Source: Bacteroidales bacterium
GTDB lineage: Bacteria; Bacteroidota; Bacteroidia; Bacteroidales; UBA12077
Direction of reading: 5' to 3'
Length of the DNA: 8,070 nt
Assembly (NCBI GenBank): GCA_030635365.1
Contig: DAOVYZ010000144.1
Span: 1 to 8,070, forward strand
Part shown: positions 5,615 through 8,070 of the stretch, piece by piece
Position numbering within the stretch: the stretch's first letter is position 1
Layout of the letters: the number at the start of each line of letters is the position of its first letter
The notes under the pieces: model-generated
Told to the model about the DNA's origin: nothing
Seen by the model: only the letters and a program-made list of their open reading frames with translations
Database searches by the model: none
Made by a program: the position numbers and the translations under genes

Positions 5615-6871
5615 TTATCCACCAAAATCGTCAAAAGCCAGCATTTCGTCCGGAATTCCTAAATCATATATCATTTGTTGAACTGCATCATTCATTACAG
5701 GAGGGCCACAAAGATAGAATTCAATTTCTTCCGGTTCCTCATGGTTCCTTAAATATTCGTTATAAACGACCTGGTGTATAAAACCGGTTAATCCTGTCCA
5801 ATTGTCTTCTTCTTTAGGTTCTGATAAGGCAATATAGAAATTAAAATTAGGAAACTCTTTTTCAATTTTTCTAAATTCATCTTCGTAAAAAACCTCTCGT
5901 TTAGATCGGGCACCGTACCAATACGTTACTTTTCTGCCTGTTTTTAAGGTATGGAACAAATGAAAAATATGTGAGCGTAATGGGGCCATACCAGCACCAC
6001 CGCCAATATACATCATCTCGCGATCAGTTTCTTTAATAAAGAATTCACCGTAAGGCCCTGAAACCATTACCTTGTCTCCTGGTTTACGAGAAAAAATATA
6101 AGATGAACAAATTCCGGGGTTAACTTTTTGGAATGCTCCTCTTGATCTATCCCAAGGAGGAGTGGCTATACGGATATTTAGTTTTACGATATTTCCTTCT
6201 TTTGGGTAATTAGCCATTGAATAAGCACGATATGTTTCTTCCGGGTTTTTCATTGTTAAATCCCACATTTTGTATTGATCCCATTCTTCACGGAATTGTT
6301 CTTCAATATCCATATCTTTGAAACCAACTTCAATTTTTGGAACATCAATTTGTATGTACCCTCCAGATTTGAAATTAAGCTCTTCGCCTTCAGGTAACTT
6401 TACAACAAATTCCTTAATAAATGTAGCTACACTTCTATTTGATATAACCTCACATTCCCATTTCTTGATACCCATAACTTCTTCGGGAACACCAATTTTC
6501 ATATCGCTTCGGATTTTTACCTGGCAACCTAAACGCCAATAATTTTGAGCTTCTTTTCTTGTAAAGAAACCTGTTTCAGTAGGTAAAATTGTACCACCAC
6601 CTTCAAAAACCTGGCATTTACACATACCACATGTTCCGCCTCCACCACATGCTGAAGGTAAATATACTTCACTATTTGATAAAGTTGTAAGTATAGTATT
6701 TCCCGGATCTATTTCCAGTTCCTTTTCATCATTAATGTTAAGTTTTACTTTTCCCTGTGGTGTTAATTTCTTTCTGGCATATAAAAGAACCATTACCAGT
6801 GCAAGAATTAACGTTAAGAATATTACTATACTTAATAGGATAACAGTGATTTTTGATGTCAATAATATCAT
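5615..6871 (-). CDS. nqrF: Na+-translocating NADH:quinone reductase subunit F
   Basis: This 418-residue protein is full length for NqrF. One N-terminal membrane helix (about 8-31) anchors it. A plant-type ferredoxin domain follows, with 2Fe-2S ligands C75, C81, C84 and C116. The FAD-binding domain has RAYSMAN at 215-221 and GPYGEFF at 272-278. The NADH-binding domain has GGGAGMAPLRS at 290-300, YWYGARSKREVFY around 317-329 and CGPP at 388-391, and the protein ends in the family signature FDDFGG. NqrF oxidises NADH and passes electrons through FAD and the iron-sulfur cluster into the membrane complex that pumps sodium. It is the last gene of the nqr operon, 84 bp after nqrE. Confidence 0.97.
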   Translation of the reverse strand: MILLTSKITVILLSIVIFLTLILALVMVLLYARKKLTPQGKVKLNINDEKELEIDPGNTILTTLSNSEVYLPSACGGGGTCGMCKCQVFEGGGTILPTETGFFTRKEAQNYWRLGCQVKIRSDMKIGVPEEVMGIKKWECEVISNRSVATFIKEFVVKLPEGEELNFKSGGYIQIDVPKIEVGFKDMDIEEQFREEWDQYKMWDLTMKNPEETYRAYSMANYPKEGNIVKLNIRIATPPWDRSRGAFQKVNPGICSSYIFSRKPGDKVMVSGPYGEFFIKETDREMMYIGGGAGMAPLRSHIFHLFHTLKTGRKVTYWYGARSKREVFYEDEFRKIEKEFPNFNFYIALSEPKEEDNWTGLTGFIHQVVYNEYLRNHEEPEEIEFYLCGPPVMNDAVQQMIYDLGIPDEMLAFDDFGG

Positions 6872-6882
6872 TTTTAAATATT

Positions 6883-6907
6883 TTAGCTTTTAGTAATTAG
6901 CTTTTAG
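6883..6907. repeat. Short tandem repeat in the nqrE-nqrF gap
   Basis: TTAGCTTTTAG occurs at 6883-6893 and 6897-6907. Related TAATTAG/TAATTGCTAA strings follow to about 6940. This looks like degenerate AT-rich spacer repeats of the kind often found between Bacteroidota genes. No promoter or terminator is apparent. Confidence 0.5.
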
Positions 6908-6955
6908 CCTCGGAAATTTTAATTAATGACTAATTGCTAATATCTAAAGTTCATC

Positions 6956-7573
6956 TTATAATTTTATTCCCATGAAACCCATAAAGGCCATGCCCATTAA
7001 ACCGGTTATTATAAAAGTTATTCCTAAACCTTTTAATGGATCAGGGATATTTGAATATCTGATTTTTTCTCTAATAGCAGCAATGCCAACTATTGCTAAA
7101 AACCAGCCAACTCCTGACCCTAATCCAAAAACAGTGGCCTCTCCTAAATTATTATAGGCACGTTCCTGCATAAATAATGAGCCTCCTAAAATTGCACAAT
7201 TCACAGCTATAAGTGGTAGAAATATGCCTAATGAATTATATAATGATGGAGAAAACTTCTCAATAATCATTTCTACCAATTGAACCATTGATGCAATAAC
7301 AGCTATGAAAATGATAAAGCTTAAAAAGCTTAAATCAACATCGGCAAATCTTGGGTTTAACCATGTTAATGCACCTTCTTTTAATAGATAATTTTCGATC
7401 AAATAGTCAATAGGAACCGTAAAACCTAAAACAAATATTACAGCTATTCCCAGACCTGTAGATGTTTTTACAGTCTTTGAAACTGCAAGGTATGAACACA
7501 TTCCAAGAAAGTAAGCAAAAATCATATTATCTATGAAGATCGACTTGACAAATATGTTAAATAAATTTTCCAT
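6956..7573 (-). CDS. nqrE: Na+-translocating NADH:quinone reductase subunit E
   Basis: This 205-residue integral membrane protein has about six hydrophobic helices and matches the NqrE/RnfA family throughout. The FLGMC motif places C26 in the first helix, and C125 in VNCAILGG lies in the repeat half. These two cysteines correspond to those that, with NqrD, hold the intramembrane iron centre carrying electrons across the membrane. The PSLYNSLGIFLPLI segment (108-121) and the VGWFLAIVGIAAIREK segment (about 155-170) are also family-typical. The gene lies between nqrD and nqrF in the standard order. Confidence 0.96.
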   Translation of the reverse strand: MENLFNIFVKSIFIDNMIFAYFLGMCSYLAVSKTVKTSTGLGIAVIFVLGFTVPIDYLIENYLLKEGALTWLNPRFADVDLSFLSFIIFIAVIASMVQLVEMIIEKFSPSLYNSLGIFLPLIAVNCAILGGSLFMQERAYNNLGEATVFGLGSGVGWFLAIVGIAAIREKIRYSNIPDPLKGLGITFIITGLMGMAFMGFMGIKL

Positions 7574-7593
7574 AAAAATTAAATTACAAGTTT

Positions 7594-7744
7594 ACCTGCC
7601 GAAGGCAGGTTTCAAATTACAAAACACAAATAATTTCCAAATCACAAATTCAAATGTTCTGTCTTCTAAACCCTGTTTTGATTTTAATATTTGATTTTTT
7701 GAACTTGTCATTTATTTGAAATTTGTTAATTGATATTTGTTATT
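7594..7744. repeat. Repeat-like insertion in the nqrD-nqrE gap
   Basis: This 176-bp gap is long for a tight operon. It contains a 7-bp GC-rich hairpin (ACCTGCC-GAA-GGCAGGT, 7594-7610; TTC loop on the transcribed strand). Next come CAAATT/ACAAA-rich strings from about 7611 to 7664, and their loose complements (GAACTTG, TTTGAAATTTG, GATATTTG) from about 7697 to 7744. The two AT-rich blocks form an imperfect inverted repeat. The pattern resembles small dispersed intergenic repeats of Bacteroidota. It carries no gene. Confidence 0.5.
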
Positions 7745-7749
7745 TATCA

Positions 7750-8070
7750 TCAGTTTGATTCTATTAATTTCTTGTTTTTGGCACGCTGAATCCAGATAAT
7801 TGCACCAACAACTATTAATGCCATTGGAGGATAAATCATAAATCCGTTGTTTTCATAACCAAAATCATAAAAACTTTGAGGAATAACTTTATACCCCCAT
7901 ATTGTACCAGTTCCCAACAATTCCCTGAAAAAGGCAACAATTATAAGGATTATGCCATACCCGGTAGCATTGCCAATGCCGTCTAAAAAAGAAGCCCAGG
8001 GTTTATTACTTAAAGCAAATGCTTCGAGGCGTCCCATAATTATACAATTTGTAATAATTAATCCAACAAA
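7750..8070 (-). CDS. nqrD: Na+-translocating NADH:quinone reductase subunit D (N-terminus outside window)
   Basis: The frame is open to the window edge: 106 codons plus a stop at 7750-7752. It begins inside the gene with FVGLIITNCIIMGRLEAFA, the NqrD/RnfE signature whose Cys (in TNC) is one of the ligands of the intramembrane iron centre shared with NqrE. The ATG at 8037 is therefore an internal Met, not the start. Later hydrophobic segments (GYGIILIIVAFFRELLGTG and the PPMALIVVGAIIWIQR helix) also fit NqrD. nqrE follows in the same direction after 176 bp. Confidence 0.95.
   Translation of the reverse strand, partial: FVGLIITNCIIMGRLEAFALSNKPWASFLDGIGNATGYGIILIIVAFFRELLGTGTIWGYKVIPQSFYDFGYENNGFMIYPPMALIVVGAIIWIQRAKNKKLIESN

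Noticed and set aside
6318..6542. 74-codon plus-strand open frame
   Set aside because: It is a shadow frame antisense to nqrF.
6972..7157. 61-codon plus-strand open frame
   Set aside because: It is a shadow frame antisense to nqrE.
5615..8070. Rnf complex rather than Na+-NQR
   Set aside because: RnfA and RnfE resemble NqrE and NqrD, but the adjacent flavin/ferredoxin/NADH-binding protein with the FDDFGG end is NqrF, which the Rnf complex lacks.

Overview
The window is AT-rich. Its gene content and signals point to Bacteroidota, probably an anaerobic or marine Bacteroidales-like lineage. The evidence is a Na+-NQR operon, a SusC/BtuB-style world of TonB receptors with signal peptides ending before Gln, start codons without Shine-Dalgarno sequences, and a promoter of the TTG-N19-TAnnTTTG type used by the Bacteroidota housekeeping sigma factor. 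No RNA genes, IS elements or CRISPR arrays are visible.

Region 1 (1-1190, minus strand) is the most novel part. A 54-codon gene (1026-1190) encodes a peptide with a classical double-glycine leader ending in Lys-Gly-Gly. It lies directly upstream of, and is co-oriented with, a radical SAM/SPASM enzyme (1-837, C-terminus outside the window). Together they look like a RiPP (modified peptide) locus of the Bacteroidales double-glycine type. The short precursor gene is easily missed because an unrelated open frame covers it on the other strand. The gap between the two genes holds a strong stem-loop, and upstream of the precursor lies about 600 bp without a convincing gene. That stretch contains a diverged 56-bp direct repeat and a nested, four-arm palindrome.

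Region 2 (1724-5603, plus strand) is a compact nickel-responsive transcription unit. It has a recognisable promoter and then nikR (a nickel-sensing repressor with all four metal ligands), a TonB-dependent outer-membrane receptor, and an exported two-domain protein. The last joins a nucleoside-hydrolase-like domain to an FmdE-like domain, an unusual combination. The unit ends at a near-perfect hairpin shared with the convergent operon. The likely theme is nickel or nickel-chelate uptake, but the role of the fusion protein is unknown.

Region 3 (5615-8070, minus strand) is the distal half of the Na+-translocating NADH:quinone reductase operon: nqrD (5' end outside the window), nqrE and nqrF. The intergenic gaps are filled with AT-rich repeat-like sequence, including a C-rich hairpin between nqrD and nqrE. 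This is core energy metabolism flanking two accessory loci.
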